Below, in pieces: positions 16,617 through 25,709 of a stretch of DNA of 64,000 bases. This DNA comes from Bacteroidota bacterium (GTDB lineage: Bacteria > Bacteroidota > Bacteroidia > B-17B0 > Aurantibacillaceae). Within the stretch, counting starts at the first letter, position 1. Each line of letters opens with the position of its first letter. The position numbers were made by a program, and so were the translations under genes. A model generated the notes under the pieces. The model saw only the letters and a list, made by a program, of their open reading frames with translations, was not told the DNA's origin and did no database searches. The stretch is from NCBI GenBank assembly GCA_018267825.1, contig JAFDXR010000006.1, positions 1 to 64,000 of the forward strand, in the 5' to 3' direction.

Positions 16617-17565
16617 ACTTACAATTCCGCTTATATCGGCCTGCCTGATAATTTCCGGAGGACTTGCTGTACTCAGCGGCTGCGATAATTATTATAAAGA
16701 CGATTATGTAGACAACTCTCCTACCTCCGGCAAACTGAAAGTATTCTGCAGCGAAGGCCTTGTAACACATGTACAAAACCAGGCCTTTACGTTTTGTGCG
16801 CAATATAGCAGAGCCACCGTGGAAGTTGTTGCCATGAACGAAAAAGATGCTATTGACCTTTTGCTGAAAGACAGCTGCAAGAGCATTATCATTACCCGTT
16901 TGCTTGGAAACACTGAAAAACAGGCCTTCAGCGAGAAACAACTGAACCCGGGTTATTCGCCCATTGCCAAAACAGGTATTGCGCTCATTACCAATACAGC
17001 CACACCTATAGATCGCATGACCATCGACCAGGTGAAAGAACTGCTGAAAAATGAAATTACATTGAAAGATTCCCTTGGACGTAGCATATCACCTGTGGCT
17101 GTGCTCGATAATAAAAACTCATCGGTATGTAATTTTCTGCTCGACAGCCTGATTCAAAAAGTAAAATTCGGCCCTAAATGTTTTGCTCTCGAAAATACCC
17201 TGGCCCTCATTAAACAAATAAGCGAAACACCCAACCAGATAGGATTTATTGATTTTGCATGGCTCAGCGATGTAGACGATAGCTTGTTTAAACAGGTGAA
17301 GGACAAAATAAAATTCATTCCACTGGCAGCAAGCGGGCATATTTATTACGCTCCCAACCAGAGTTCGTTCAAAACCGGAACCTATCCTTTAACCCGCACG
17401 GTTTACTTTCTGCGCAGAACCGATGATTTCAGTCTCGCCAAAGGTTTTGAGTCGTTTCTGGCCGGCCCGAAAGGGCAACTTACTTTTCTGAAGCAGGGCC
17501 TCCTCCCGATCCGGCAGGCTGAGCGCAACATTGAAGTAAAAATGGAACCCATGAATACCCAATAG
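16603..17565 (+). CDS. PstS-family substrate-binding lipoprotein
   Basis: A 320-residue protein with a lipoprotein signal ending at LSGC (cysteine near residue 27), then a periplasmic-binding-protein fold like PstS (GKLKVFCSEG, IGFIDFAWLSDVDD, RTVYFLRRTDD, FESFLAGPKGQLTFLKQGLLP). The classical phosphate ABC genes are absent, and the gene follows exbB-tonB. A role in TonB-energised uptake rather than ABC import is inferred. Ligand unknown; phosphate is not certain. Confidence 0.75.
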   Translation: MMKNKLTIPLISACLIISGGLAVLSGCDNYYKDDYVDNSPTSGKLKVFCSEGLVTHVQNQAFTFCAQYSRATVEVVAMNEKDAIDLLLKDSCKSIIITRLLGNTEKQAFSEKQLNPGYSPIAKTGIALITNTATPIDRMTIDQVKELLKNEITLKDSLGRSISPVAVLDNKNSSVCNFLLDSLIQKVKFGPKCFALENTLALIKQISETPNQIGFIDFAWLSDVDDSLFKQVKDKIKFIPLAASGHIYYAPNQSSFKTGTYPLTRTVYFLRRTDDFSLAKGFESFLAGPKGQLTFLKQGLLPIRQAERNIEVKMEPMNTQ

Positions 17566-17614
17566 CCCGAAAATTAACCAATTTTAACGCTCCTATTAAT
17601 TCATGGCACCAAGC

Positions 17615-17643
17615 TTGACTATCTAATAAATATATTAATTTTG
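17615..17643 (+). promoter_or_regulatory. Promoter candidate for the TPR gene
   Basis: TTG is followed after 18 nt by TAATTTTG, close to the Bacteroidota consensus. The predicted start lies only a few nt before the ATG at 17655, so the leader would be very short. Confidence 0.35.
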
Positions 17644-17654
17644 AGTCTTTCGAT

Positions 17655-19271
17655 ATGAACATGAAAAACACATTAATAATCGCATCCATTGCCCTCACAG
17701 GTGCAATGAAAGCACAAACCCTCCAGGATGCTATTACAAAAACGCTGAACGAGCGTTATGAATCAGCTGCCGCAGATTTCAGATCCCTGATCGCCAAAGA
17801 ACCCGGAAAAGGTGAAAACTATTTTTATTTTGGCGAGAACTATTTCGCAAACGACGAGCTTGATTCAGCCAATATTTTTTATCAGAAAGGTGTAGACGCC
17901 AATGCTACAAACCCTTTGAACTATGTAGGACTTGGCAAGGTACTTTGGTATAAAGGCAAAACAGCCGATGCCAAAACGCAATTCTATAAAGCCGCTACAC
18001 TGGGCGCCAATAAAAATGGCGAAGTGATGCGCAAAACAGCTGAAGCCTATACCAATGCCACAACCAAAAATCTGGATGAAGCCATTCAGTTGTTAAACAA
18101 CGCTATTAAACTGGAACCGAAAAATCCCGACAACTATATTCTGCTCGGTGATGCCATGTTCCAGAAAAATCCATCGGATGGAACATCGCCGATTAAAAAT
18201 TATCAGAAAGCAACTGAGTTAAATCCGAAAAGCACCATCGGTGTATTGCGTGAAGGTAAACTCTACCAGTACAGCCGCAACTATCAGCTGGCGCTCGAGA
18301 AATACAAATCGGCCTTACAGATCGATGCCACATTTGCACCGGCTTACCGCGAGATTGCTGAGATGTACCTGCTCGCAGGCCAGAATAACAAATCGATTGA
18401 AAACTGGAAAAAATACCTGGAGCTCAATAACAGCAACTACGCCCGTTACCGTTACATGAGTGCACTCTATAACAATAAGCAATATGCTGAAGCTGTTACA
18501 GAAGCCGAAGGTCTTAAGAAAAACGGATTCACCAACCTTTATGTAGAACGCATTGCCGGATACAGTTATTACGAACTGGGTGATAAAACCGATAAAGAAG
18601 CCTACAACAAAGGTCTTGCAGCTATCAACGAGTTTTTCAAACTGGCAGGCCCTAACTTCAAATACATTGCAACCGATTACAAATACAAAGGCTTATTAAT
18701 GGCTAAAACAGGCCAGGATTCATTAGGTGTACTCGAGATTGAAAAAGCGATTAACATGGATGCTGCCAACTGCGACCTTTGGGTAGATGTTGCCGGTGTA
18801 TGGATGAAATCCAAAAAATATGCGAAAGCTATTGCCGCATTCGACAAGAAGGCAGCATGTCCTAAAGGCTTAAGCGGACAGAACTATTTCGACCTGGGTC
18901 GCGCTTATTATTTTGGCCCGAAAGATTTCGTGAAAGCGGATACCTGTTTCTCGAAACTGATCCAGGCTTCAAACACGTTTCCTGCAGGTTATTTCTGGAG
19001 AGGAAAAGCAAACATTCAGCTTGATCCGAAAAACGAAAAATGGTCAGCAAAACCTTTCTTTGAAAAAGCGCTTGAATTATTGAAACCGGAAGAAAAAACA
19101 TCCGGGGCATACAAAAACAACGTGATTGAGGCTTATGAGTATCTTGGCTATTACTATGTGGTGCAAAAAGACAATGCGAAAGCCACAGAGTATTTCACGA
19201 TGCTGAAAGAGGTTGACCCAACCAATAAAAAAGCAACGGATTTCTTCAAGAAACCAGCTGGCGGCAAATAA
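17655..19271 (+). CDS. Secreted tetratricopeptide-repeat protein
   Basis: A 538-residue protein with a signal peptide (about residues 1-21, cut before QTLQD) and TPR-like helix pairs through most of its length (for example YFYFGENYFANDELDSANIF and YILLGDAMFQK). It is probably periplasmic or outer-membrane associated and scaffolds other proteins. It follows the PstS-like gene by 90 bp, and a strong terminator follows it. A second ATG two codons on is also possible. No enzyme motif. Confidence 0.8.
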   Translation: MNMKNTLIIASIALTGAMKAQTLQDAITKTLNERYESAAADFRSLIAKEPGKGENYFYFGENYFANDELDSANIFYQKGVDANATNPLNYVGLGKVLWYKGKTADAKTQFYKAATLGANKNGEVMRKTAEAYTNATTKNLDEAIQLLNNAIKLEPKNPDNYILLGDAMFQKNPSDGTSPIKNYQKATELNPKSTIGVLREGKLYQYSRNYQLALEKYKSALQIDATFAPAYREIAEMYLLAGQNNKSIENWKKYLELNNSNYARYRYMSALYNNKQYAEAVTEAEGLKKNGFTNLYVERIAGYSYYELGDKTDKEAYNKGLAAINEFFKLAGPNFKYIATDYKYKGLLMAKTGQDSLGVLEIEKAINMDAANCDLWVDVAGVWMKSKKYAKAIAAFDKKAACPKGLSGQNYFDLGRAYYFGPKDFVKADTCFSKLIQASNTFPAGYFWRGKANIQLDPKNEKWSAKPFFEKALELLKPEEKTSGAYKNNVIEAYEYLGYYYVVQKDNAKATEYFTMLKEVDPTNKKATDFFKKPAGGK

Positions 19272-19294
19272 GCTCTGAAAAGAACTTCTTTTTG

Positions 19295-19330
19295 AAATCC
19301 CGTATCCCACACGATACGGGATTTTATTTT
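19295..19330 (+). terminator. Rho-independent terminator after the TPR gene
   Basis: A 12-bp perfect stem (AAATCCCGTATC/GATACGGGATTT) with a 6-nt loop, followed by a T-rich tract. Confidence 0.85.
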
Positions 19331-19341
19331 ATATTTATGCT

Positions 19342-19857
19342 ATGAGCCAGTCCCTGAAACGTTTTACAGCACTTGCCCTGACCATGGGACTGGTGCTGCA
19401 TTTCATCCTGGTGATTGTTTCCGGTGGGGCTGAAAACTCGAAGCTGACCCGATTTGCCGGGAAATACACAGAACCTCTTTTCCACCAGACCTGGAAATTA
19501 TTCGTCCCGCCGCCCGAATACAATTACCATGTATATGTCAGAAGTTTGCATGATAAAACCTGGAGCGCCTGGCAGGATGAGCTGACCCACCTGTTAGAGA
19601 AACATCAGTGTAATCGGTTTGCAGGGCATGAATTGTCGCTGCTGGCCCTGAGTAACTCGCTGTTCTATTTAAACGGCGAACTCCCCGACACGAATACCGT
19701 GTACAATAATCCTCCGGACAGCCCAGCATTCAGAATATTTCAGAAAGCTATTTTTCACTTTACAACAAACGTAGAAACCGCTGATGGCGTAGAAATGATG
19801 ATTGTGAGGGAGAATCAAACAATCCGAAACATTTACTATTTCAGAAACCTGCATTGA
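19342..19857 (+). CDS. Membrane-anchored DUF5819-like protein
   Basis: A 171-residue protein with an N-terminal membrane helix (about residues 7-29) followed by a region with FHQTWKLFVPPPEYN, a motif I associate with DUF5819-type proteins, and a soluble C-terminal part. The stop overlaps the next ATG by 4 nt, so it works with the HTTM-like partner that follows. The biochemical role is not known. Confidence 0.6.
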   Translation: MSQSLKRFTALALTMGLVLHFILVIVSGGAENSKLTRFAGKYTEPLFHQTWKLFVPPPEYNYHVYVRSLHDKTWSAWQDELTHLLEKHQCNRFAGHELSLLALSNSLFYLNGELPDTNTVYNNPPDSPAFRIFQKAIFHFTTNVETADGVEMMIVRENQTIRNIYYFRNLH

Positions 19858-20678
19858 ACCAGCTGAGTCTATATTTTTTTGGTGAGCCCAGGCACCTGGC
19901 TGCAACGAGGGTTTTCAGGAAAGCCCTCTACGCCTTATTGCTCTATAGGATTCTGGTTGGTCTCCGGCACTTCGACGATCTGTTTGGTGTCAACAGCCTG
20001 ATTTACACAAAACATATTTCCCTGAGCGGAGTCAAAGATCTCGTTTACCTTCTGAATATATATGAACTACCCTGGCTAAGACTCAGCTTTCTTATTGCAG
20101 GCGGTATTATATGCCTGGCTGGTATTTTTAACCGGCAATCGTTTGTGACCAACGTACTGCTGGCCCTTGTGATCTATAATATTCACTCCTACCTGTATTC
20201 GGCACTTACCGCGGGCGATTACCTGCTTAACATGATGGTGTTTTTCAATTGCTTCTTATATACAAAACCCCGGAAAAACATTGTATTAAACGAACTCAGC
20301 ACAGCCGCTCATAATGCCTCCTTGCTGGCATTGAAAATACAGGTTTGCCTGGCATATGTACTGGCTGCATATTATAAACTGGGCGACAACAGCTGGCTGC
20401 ATGGCGAGGCTGTTTTCCGGAGTTTCCAGGCGGATGTATACAGTTCGCACTTATTACACCTGATTCCGCATGGTGTGGCCGTGTGTATGAATTACGCTGT
20501 GATAGCATACCAGGGCTTATTTGCAGGCCTTGTCTGGATAAAACCCCTTAAGAAATGGATATTATGGCTGGGTGTGGCCCAGCACCTTTTCATAGCCTTC
20601 GGTATGGGCCTTATGTCGTTTGGCTTTACCATGATAATTAGTTATTTATTATTTCCGGACTTTACAAAGAAAGATTAA
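19854..20678 (+). CDS. HTTM-like polytopic membrane protein
   Basis: A 274-residue protein with about six membrane helices, including LYRILVGLRHFDDLFG near the N-terminus and YVLAAYYKLGDNSWLHGEAVF in the middle, a pattern shared with HTTM/vitamin-K-dependent carboxylase-like and DoxX-like membrane proteins. It is translationally coupled to the DUF5819-like gene. True gamma-carboxylase activity is not shown by the sequence. Function inferred only from family. Confidence 0.65.
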   Translation: MNQLSLYFFGEPRHLAATRVFRKALYALLLYRILVGLRHFDDLFGVNSLIYTKHISLSGVKDLVYLLNIYELPWLRLSFLIAGGIICLAGIFNRQSFVTNVLLALVIYNIHSYLYSALTAGDYLLNMMVFFNCFLYTKPRKNIVLNELSTAAHNASLLALKIQVCLAYVLAAYYKLGDNSWLHGEAVFRSFQADVYSSHLLHLIPHGVAVCMNYAVIAYQGLFAGLVWIKPLKKWILWLGVAQHLFIAFGMGLMSFGFTMIISYLLFPDFTKKD

Positions 20679-20689
20679 CTTTGCACACT

Positions 20690-21782
20690 ATGTTTACAAT
20701 CGACCAACTTAAAGACGTTACAGAGCGCCATGCTGCGTTGAGGGGGTTTCTTTGACTACGATAAGAAGCTACACGAATTAAAAGAACTTGAAGAGAAAAT
20801 TGCTGATCCGAATTTCTGGAATGATCCCAAAAAAGCGGAAGGTGTTTTAAAAGAATCCAAAGCCCGAAAGCAATGGATATCTGCCTACGACGACCTGACC
20901 AGGGCCGTTGACGATCTCAATACCATGTATGAGTTTTACAAAAGCGGTGATGCAACACAGCAGGACGCCGAAGAGCAGTTTGATATAACTATGAAACAGC
21001 TCGAAGAAGTAGAATTCAAAAACATGCTGAGCGGCAAAGAAGATGCTCTCAGTTGCGTACTTGAAATCAATGCAGGTGCCGGTGGTACCGAAAGCTGCGA
21101 CTGGGCCAGTATCCTGATGCGTATGTACCTGATGTGGGCCGACAAAAAAGGCTTTAAGGTTACAGAGCTTGACTTCAATGCCGGTGATGTGGCAGGCATT
21201 AAATCGGTATCGATTCAGATCGACGGTGAATATGCCTATGGCTACCTCAAAGGCGAAAATGGCGTACACCGCCTGGTACGGATCAGTCCGTTCGATTCCA
21301 ATGCCAAACGCCATACCTCTTTTGCATCGGTTTATGTATATCCTGTGGTAGATGATACCATCGAGATCAATATCCATCCGAATGACATTGAAATGTCGAC
21401 CTCGCGAAGCGGTGGTGCCGGCGGACAAAACGTAAACAAGGTAGAGTCGAAAGTACAGCTCCTTCACAAACCTACAGGTATTGTGGTGGTATGCCAGGTA
21501 GAGCGTTCACAGCTTGGTAACCGCGAACGTGCCATGCAGATGCTGAAATCACAACTATACGAACTGGAAATGCGCAAACGCAATGCTGCCAAGGATGCCA
21601 TCGAAGAAGGAAAAATGAAAATCGAATGGGGTTCACAGATCCGCAGCTATGTATTGCATCCTTATAAAATGGTGAACGATCATCGCACTGAATTTAAACT
21701 GACCGATGCCGACGGTGTTCTCGACGGAAACATTGATGAACTCCTGAAAACATACCTCATGAGCCAGGGCAAAAAAGCATGA
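20690..21782 (+). CDS. prfB: Peptide chain release factor 2 with programmed +1 frameshift
   Basis: RF2 ends translation at UGA and UAA. Translation begins at ATG 20690 and reads 21 codons to CTT, then an in-frame TGA at 20753. A +1 shift at CTT-T continues with GAC at 20754, giving about 363 residues. The shifted frame carries the SPF recognition tripeptide ([10 protein letters not shown]) and the GGQ catalytic motif ([10 protein letters not shown]). This is the known autoregulatory design: low RF2 favours the shift. Reading only the long uninterrupted frame would wrongly start the protein at 20925. The stop overlaps the next ATG by 4 nt. Confidence 0.96.
20741..20756 (+). promoter_or_regulatory. 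prfB programmed frameshift site
   Basis: AGGGGG-TTT-CTT-TGA-C matches the bacterial RF2 shift site: a Shine-Dalgarno-like AGGGGG three nt before the CTT slippery codon and a slow TGA stop followed by C. Confidence 0.95.
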
Positions 21783-22141
21783 GTCAAAAAATAACCATAC
21801 TCTATAATCCGCGCTGCTCCAAATGCAGAGAGGCTCTGGGCCACCTGGAAGATAACCATTGTGAAATAGAAGTTGTTGAATACCTGAAAAAACCGCTAAC
21901 CAAAAAACAACTCAAGGATATTTTAGCCAGACTCGGTGTAAAAGCCTTTGATATTGTGAGGCAGAAAGAAGAACTTTTCCTGGAAAAATTCAAAAACAAA
22001 AAATTCACAAATGAAGAGTGGATCCAGATCTTACTGGAAAACCCCATCCTGATTGAACGGCCGATTGTGATTGATGGCTATAAAGCCATTATCGGCAGGC
22101 CTCCGGAGCTGGTTATCGACCTTATAAAGCGAAAAAAATAA
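21779..22141 (+). CDS. ArsC/Spx-family protein (arsenate reductase-like)
   Basis: A 120-residue thioredoxin-fold protein with the motif [10 protein letters not shown] at residues 9-18, the family active-site position, and a second part with [13 protein letters not shown] and GRPPELV that matches the ArsC fold. Glutaredoxin-linked arsenate reductases use the first cysteine. It overlaps the prfB end by 4 nt and is not next to other arsenic genes, so a general redox role is equally possible. Confidence 0.8.
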   Translation: MSQKITILYNPRCSKCREALGHLEDNHCEIEVVEYLKKPLTKKQLKDILARLGVKAFDIVRQKEELFLEKFKNKKFTNEEWIQILLENPILIERPIVIDGYKAIIGRPPELVIDLIKRKK

Positions 22142-22148
22142 TTTTCTT

Positions 22149-22178
22149 AAAACCACTCCAGCGAGTGGTTTTTATTTT
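22149..22178 (+). terminator. Rho-independent terminator after the ArsC-like gene
   Basis: A 10-bp perfect stem (AAAACCACTC/GAGTGGTTTT) with a CAGC loop, followed by TATTTT. Confidence 0.85.
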
Positions 22179-22310
22179 CACATACCCATTCATACGTAGT
22201 TTCACGACACTTGTACATTATAGGATTGTGATTGTATTATGATTCCGGATATGCTTTCTGAAACAAAGCGGGATCAACTCTTGTTGAACTAAATACAAAA
22301 ACGCTGCGCC

Positions 22311-22733
22311 ATGAAAACAGTCATTCAACTTAACAAATGGGCAAACGCGCACACTCATATTTCTATTGATATTATACGCGTTGCGACAGGGTTACTTCTT
22401 TTTATGAAAGGAGTACAGTTTGCTTCACAAACAGATTATCTGCTAAACATGATCCGTCCAAATCACCCTGAGGCGGCGACATTATTTCTCGTGCACTATG
22501 TGGCCATGTCGCATCTGGCCGGAGGCGCACTGATTGCCATGGGTTTACTTACCCGTTTATCGGCACTGGTTCAACTCCCCATACTTATTGGTGCTTTCCT
22601 GATTAATTTTACGGGTGTGATGGATATAGGAAATTTAATACAGGCTTCGTTGTTATTGATCGCTGCCGTTTTTTTCATTTTTTACGGCTCCGGGAAACAC
22701 TCCGTCGATTATTCTTTAAAAATGAATATGTAA
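22311..22733 (+). CDS. DoxX-family membrane protein
   Basis: A 140-residue protein with four likely membrane helices. The pattern IDIIRVATGLLLFMKG, then HYVAMSHLAGGALIAMGLLTRLSALVQ, matches the DoxX/SURF4-like family, whose members are loosely tied to redox or stress functions. The gene stands alone between an upstream terminator and the convergent glycosyltransferase. Its end overlaps the end of a possible lysine-rich small gene on the other strand. Confidence 0.8.
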   Translation: MKTVIQLNKWANAHTHISIDIIRVATGLLLFMKGVQFASQTDYLLNMIRPNHPEAATLFLVHYVAMSHLAGGALIAMGLLTRLSALVQLPILIGAFLINFTGVMDIGNLIQASLLLIAAVFFIFYGSGKHSVDYSLKMNM

Positions 22734-22850
22734 GCCTGTCGGGGCCGGGTTAAACCCAGCAGCTTTTTTTATGCTTGCTTTTTTTACAGGCCCGGGAGCT
22801 TTTGTCGCTACTCTTTTTCCAGCAGTTGACTTTATTGGTGCTTTAGCCAT
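22716..22850 (-). CDS. Possible small Lys/Ala/Pro-rich protein
   Basis: A 44-residue reading frame (MAKAPIKSTAGKRV..., with KKASIKKAAG) starts 4 nt after the glycosyltransferase stop. It is strongly basic and resembles the low-complexity tails of histone-like or DNA-binding proteins. It is short and overlaps the convergent doxX end by 18 bp. It could equally be chance; there is no family match I can name. Confidence 0.3.
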   Translation of the reverse strand: MAKAPIKSTAGKRVATKAPGPVKKASIKKAAGFNPAPTGLHIHF

Positions 22851-22854
22851 GACC

Positions 22855-23940
22855 CTATAAATTGAAATGTTGTATATTATTTTGGAGCATCTGCCTGGCA
22901 CCGAATTTCTCCTGCCAGTATTTCGCCAGGTATTCCTGTTCTGTCTGACCATGTGTAGGCACCAGGATCAGTTCTTTTTTTCCAAGGTGGTGCATATCCA
23001 TCAATGTGCTGTATCCGCTCCGGCAAATAACCTGGGCCGAAATTTTTACAAAAGCACTGATTTGTGCAGGCGATGCAAAATCAATAAAGGTAACCGTAGG
23101 CGGTATTTCCCTGGAGATATTGGTACCGCGCACAAGCATTACACGCCTGTTTCCATGCTGAAATTTGGCAATCAAAAGGCTTTCTAAAATAGTACGCTGG
23201 GGCTCTGGCCCCGATAGCAGGACCAGGTAATCATAGAGGCATTCCGCTTCCGTTTCTTCGGCTACCAGGCGACTCTGGGGGCCAATATAACGAAGCGGTG
23301 GATAAATTCCCTTTACATGGTGTGCTAATTCTCCGCTCAGGCATATTTTATCCGATTCATAATCGGGCACCCATACCTCGCGGAAGCGGTTAATATATCG
23401 CCGGTTGACCCGGTTGGCCTGCCCGCTGAATACGGGTGTTTTCAGGGAAAGCTGATGGGTTATAAAAACGGTATACGCTGTGTTATGATATAAACCAAAA
23501 CGATTGTCGCTGATAACAACATCGACCAAACACTCTGAAACAATAGATTTCAGGAGTTCATGTTCCTGTCGGATTATACGTTTGATACGACCGGAGTCGC
23601 CCAAAAGTTTAAGCCACAAAGGTATTCTTTTGCTATACGTAATATTATAGGCTGGTAATACGATCTGTTGCAATTGCGGAAATTCCTGATCGAAAACAGG
23701 TTTGGTCAGCGCTGTCACACCAAGGATAATCCGATTATGCTGTAAAAGCTTTTTAATCAACGGAACACAGCGGGTAGCATGGCCCAAACCCCAGTCGAGC
23801 GGGGCGACAAATATGGTTTTGCTCTTAAATATTTTACAAGTTAAAACAAAAATTTTAAAGTTTAAAGGGTTAAATTTACAGCATGAGTGAGGCTTTTTCG
23901 GATCACATACATAGCATTTTAAAAACCCTGCCCGATTCAC
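22855..23940 (-). CDS. Glycosyltransferase, GT28/MurG-like (start uncertain)
   Basis: The conserved core begins near 23820 with KTIFVAPLDWGLGHATRC, the N-terminal Gly-rich loop of GT-B glycosyltransferases, and ends with a donor-site-like region (CRSGYSTLMDMHHLGKKELILVPTHGQTEQ) like MurG-type enzymes. It probably transfers a sugar from a nucleotide donor at the inner membrane. The only in-frame ATG before the core (23940) overlaps uvrC by 58 bp and adds an atypical Cys-rich leader; a non-ATG start near 23830 is possible. It runs divergently from uvrC. Confidence 0.72.
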   Translation of the reverse strand: MNRAGFLKCYVCDPKKPHSCCKFNPLNFKIFVLTCKIFKSKTIFVAPLDWGLGHATRCVPLIKKLLQHNRIILGVTALTKPVFDQEFPQLQQIVLPAYNITYSKRIPLWLKLLGDSGRIKRIIRQEHELLKSIVSECLVDVVISDNRFGLYHNTAYTVFITHQLSLKTPVFSGQANRVNRRYINRFREVWVPDYESDKICLSGELAHHVKGIYPPLRYIGPQSRLVAEETEAECLYDYLVLLSGPEPQRTILESLLIAKFQHGNRRVMLVRGTNISREIPPTVTFIDFASPAQISAFVKISAQVICRSGYSTLMDMHHLGKKELILVPTHGQTEQEYLAKYWQEKFGARQMLQNNIQHFNL

Positions 23941-25709
23941 CGGGTGTATATCAGTATTATGATAAAGAGGGGGTATTATTGTATGTGGGCAAAGCCAAGA
24001 ATCTCAAAAAACGGGTAACATCTTATTTCACCAAAGAGCATGACAATGGCCGTTTGCGTTTAATGGTTCGTAAAATACACGACATCAAAACCATCAAAGT
24101 AAATACGGAACTGGATGCCCTTTTGCTTGAAAACAACCTGATCAAGAACCTGAATCCACGATACAACATCAACCTGCGCGATGATAAAACCTATCCGTGG
24201 ATCATTATCAAAAATGAACGTTTCCCACGATTGTTTCATACACGGCAGTATGTAAAAGACGGATCAGAGTATTACGGTCCCTATGCCTCCGTACAGATTA
24301 TGCATACCCTGCTCGATCTGATCCGGCAGCTTTATCCTCTGCGGAGCTGTAGCTACGATTTAAACGAAGAAAATATTGCCAAAAAGAAATTCAGACCCTG
24401 CCTGGATTATCATATCGGAAAATGCAAGGCTCCCTGTGTTGGCTATCAGACTGCAGAAGACTATAATGATAACATGAAACACATTCGTGAGATCATTAAA
24501 GGGGATATTCATTTTGCGATCCGCGACATGAAAAAACAGATGCATGCCTTGTCGGAGAACCTGGCATTTGAGGAAGCCGCGAACCTGAAAAAGAAAATCG
24601 ATCTGCTGGAACGCTACCAGAGCAAATCTACTATTGTGCATCCTTCTATTACCGACACAGACGTGTTTTCAATCATCAGTGATGAAAAGAGCGCTTATGT
24701 GAGTTATTTCAAAGTGATGAACGGAGCCATTATACAGGCTCAGACCATTGAACTGAAAAAGAAACTCGAAGAAACCGACGAAGAGATGCTTGTGTTTGCG
24801 ATCAATGAGATACGTCTGCGTTTTCATTCGCAAAGCAAAGAGATTCTTGTACCATTTGAACCCGAGCTTGAATTTCCGGGTGCCCGTTATAGTGTACCAA
24901 AAATCGGCGATAAGAAACAACTGCTGGATCTGTGTTTCCGGAATGCAGAATCGTATAAGCGTGAGCGTGAAAAACAACTGGCTATTGTTGACCCTGAAAG
25001 GCACACAGACCGGATTATGCAGCAGATGATGAAAGATCTGCGGCTCACAGAAGAACCACGCCGTATCGAAGGATTTGATAACTCCAATATCCAGGGAAAT
25101 TTTGCCGTGAGTGCCATGCCTGTTTTTATTGATGGTAAGCCTGCTAAAAAAGAGTACCGGCATTTCAATGTAAAAACAGTGGAAGGCCCTGATGATTTTG
25201 CTACCATGGAAGAAGTGATTTACAGACGCTATTCGCGCGTATTGCATGAAAACTCTCCCATGCCTCAGCTCATTGTGATTGATGGCGGAAAAGGTCAGCT
25301 CGGAGCTGCGGTGAACAGCCTGCAGAAACTGGGCCTGATGGGAAAGGTTGCCGTGATCGGGATTGCCAAGCGCCTCGAAGAAATTTATTTTCCGGGAGAT
25401 TCAGTACCACTTTATCTCGACAAGCGCAGTGAAACACTGAAAGTGATCCAGCAAATCCGTGATGAAGCGCATCGTTTTGGCATTACGCATCACCGTAATA
25501 AACGAAGCCGTGAAACTTTTAAAACGGAGCTGAGTGAAATCAAAGGCATCAGTGATAAAACCGCCCAGAAATTATTGACAGAACTGAAATCGGTAAAACA
25601 AATAAAAGAAGCTACCTTAGAAGACCTGTCTAAAATCATAGGGCAGGCAAAAGGTAAACTGGTTTACGATCATTTTTACCAAAAAGAAGAAGGCCGTGAA
25701 CACATTTGA
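23883..25709 (+). CDS. uvrC: Excinuclease ABC subunit C (UvrC)
   Basis: A 608-residue nucleotide-excision-repair endonuclease that cuts both sides of a lesion after UvrAB loading. The N-terminal GIY-YIG domain is visible (GVYQYYD, LLYVGKAKNLKKRV), followed by the UVR helix pair for UvrB binding (FEEAANLKKKI), the RNase H-like domain (RIEGFDNSNIQG, LIVIDGGKGQL) and C-terminal helix-hairpin-helix repeats. The ATG is 10 nt after a TTAAATTTAC box. Confidence 0.95.
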   Translation: MSEAFSDHIHSILKTLPDSPGVYQYYDKEGVLLYVGKAKNLKKRVTSYFTKEHDNGRLRLMVRKIHDIKTIKVNTELDALLLENNLIKNLNPRYNINLRDDKTYPWIIIKNERFPRLFHTRQYVKDGSEYYGPYASVQIMHTLLDLIRQLYPLRSCSYDLNEENIAKKKFRPCLDYHIGKCKAPCVGYQTAEDYNDNMKHIREIIKGDIHFAIRDMKKQMHALSENLAFEEAANLKKKIDLLERYQSKSTIVHPSITDTDVFSIISDEKSAYVSYFKVMNGAIIQAQTIELKKKLEETDEEMLVFAINEIRLRFHSQSKEILVPFEPELEFPGARYSVPKIGDKKQLLDLCFRNAESYKREREKQLAIVDPERHTDRIMQQMMKDLRLTEEPRRIEGFDNSNIQGNFAVSAMPVFIDGKPAKKEYRHFNVKTVEGPDDFATMEEVIYRRYSRVLHENSPMPQLIVIDGGKGQLGAAVNSLQKLGLMGKVAVIGIAKRLEEIYFPGDSVPLYLDKRSETLKVIQQIRDEAHRFGITHHRNKRSRETFKTELSEIKGISDKTAQKLLTELKSVKQIKEATLEDLSKIIGQAKGKLVYDHFYQKEEGREHI

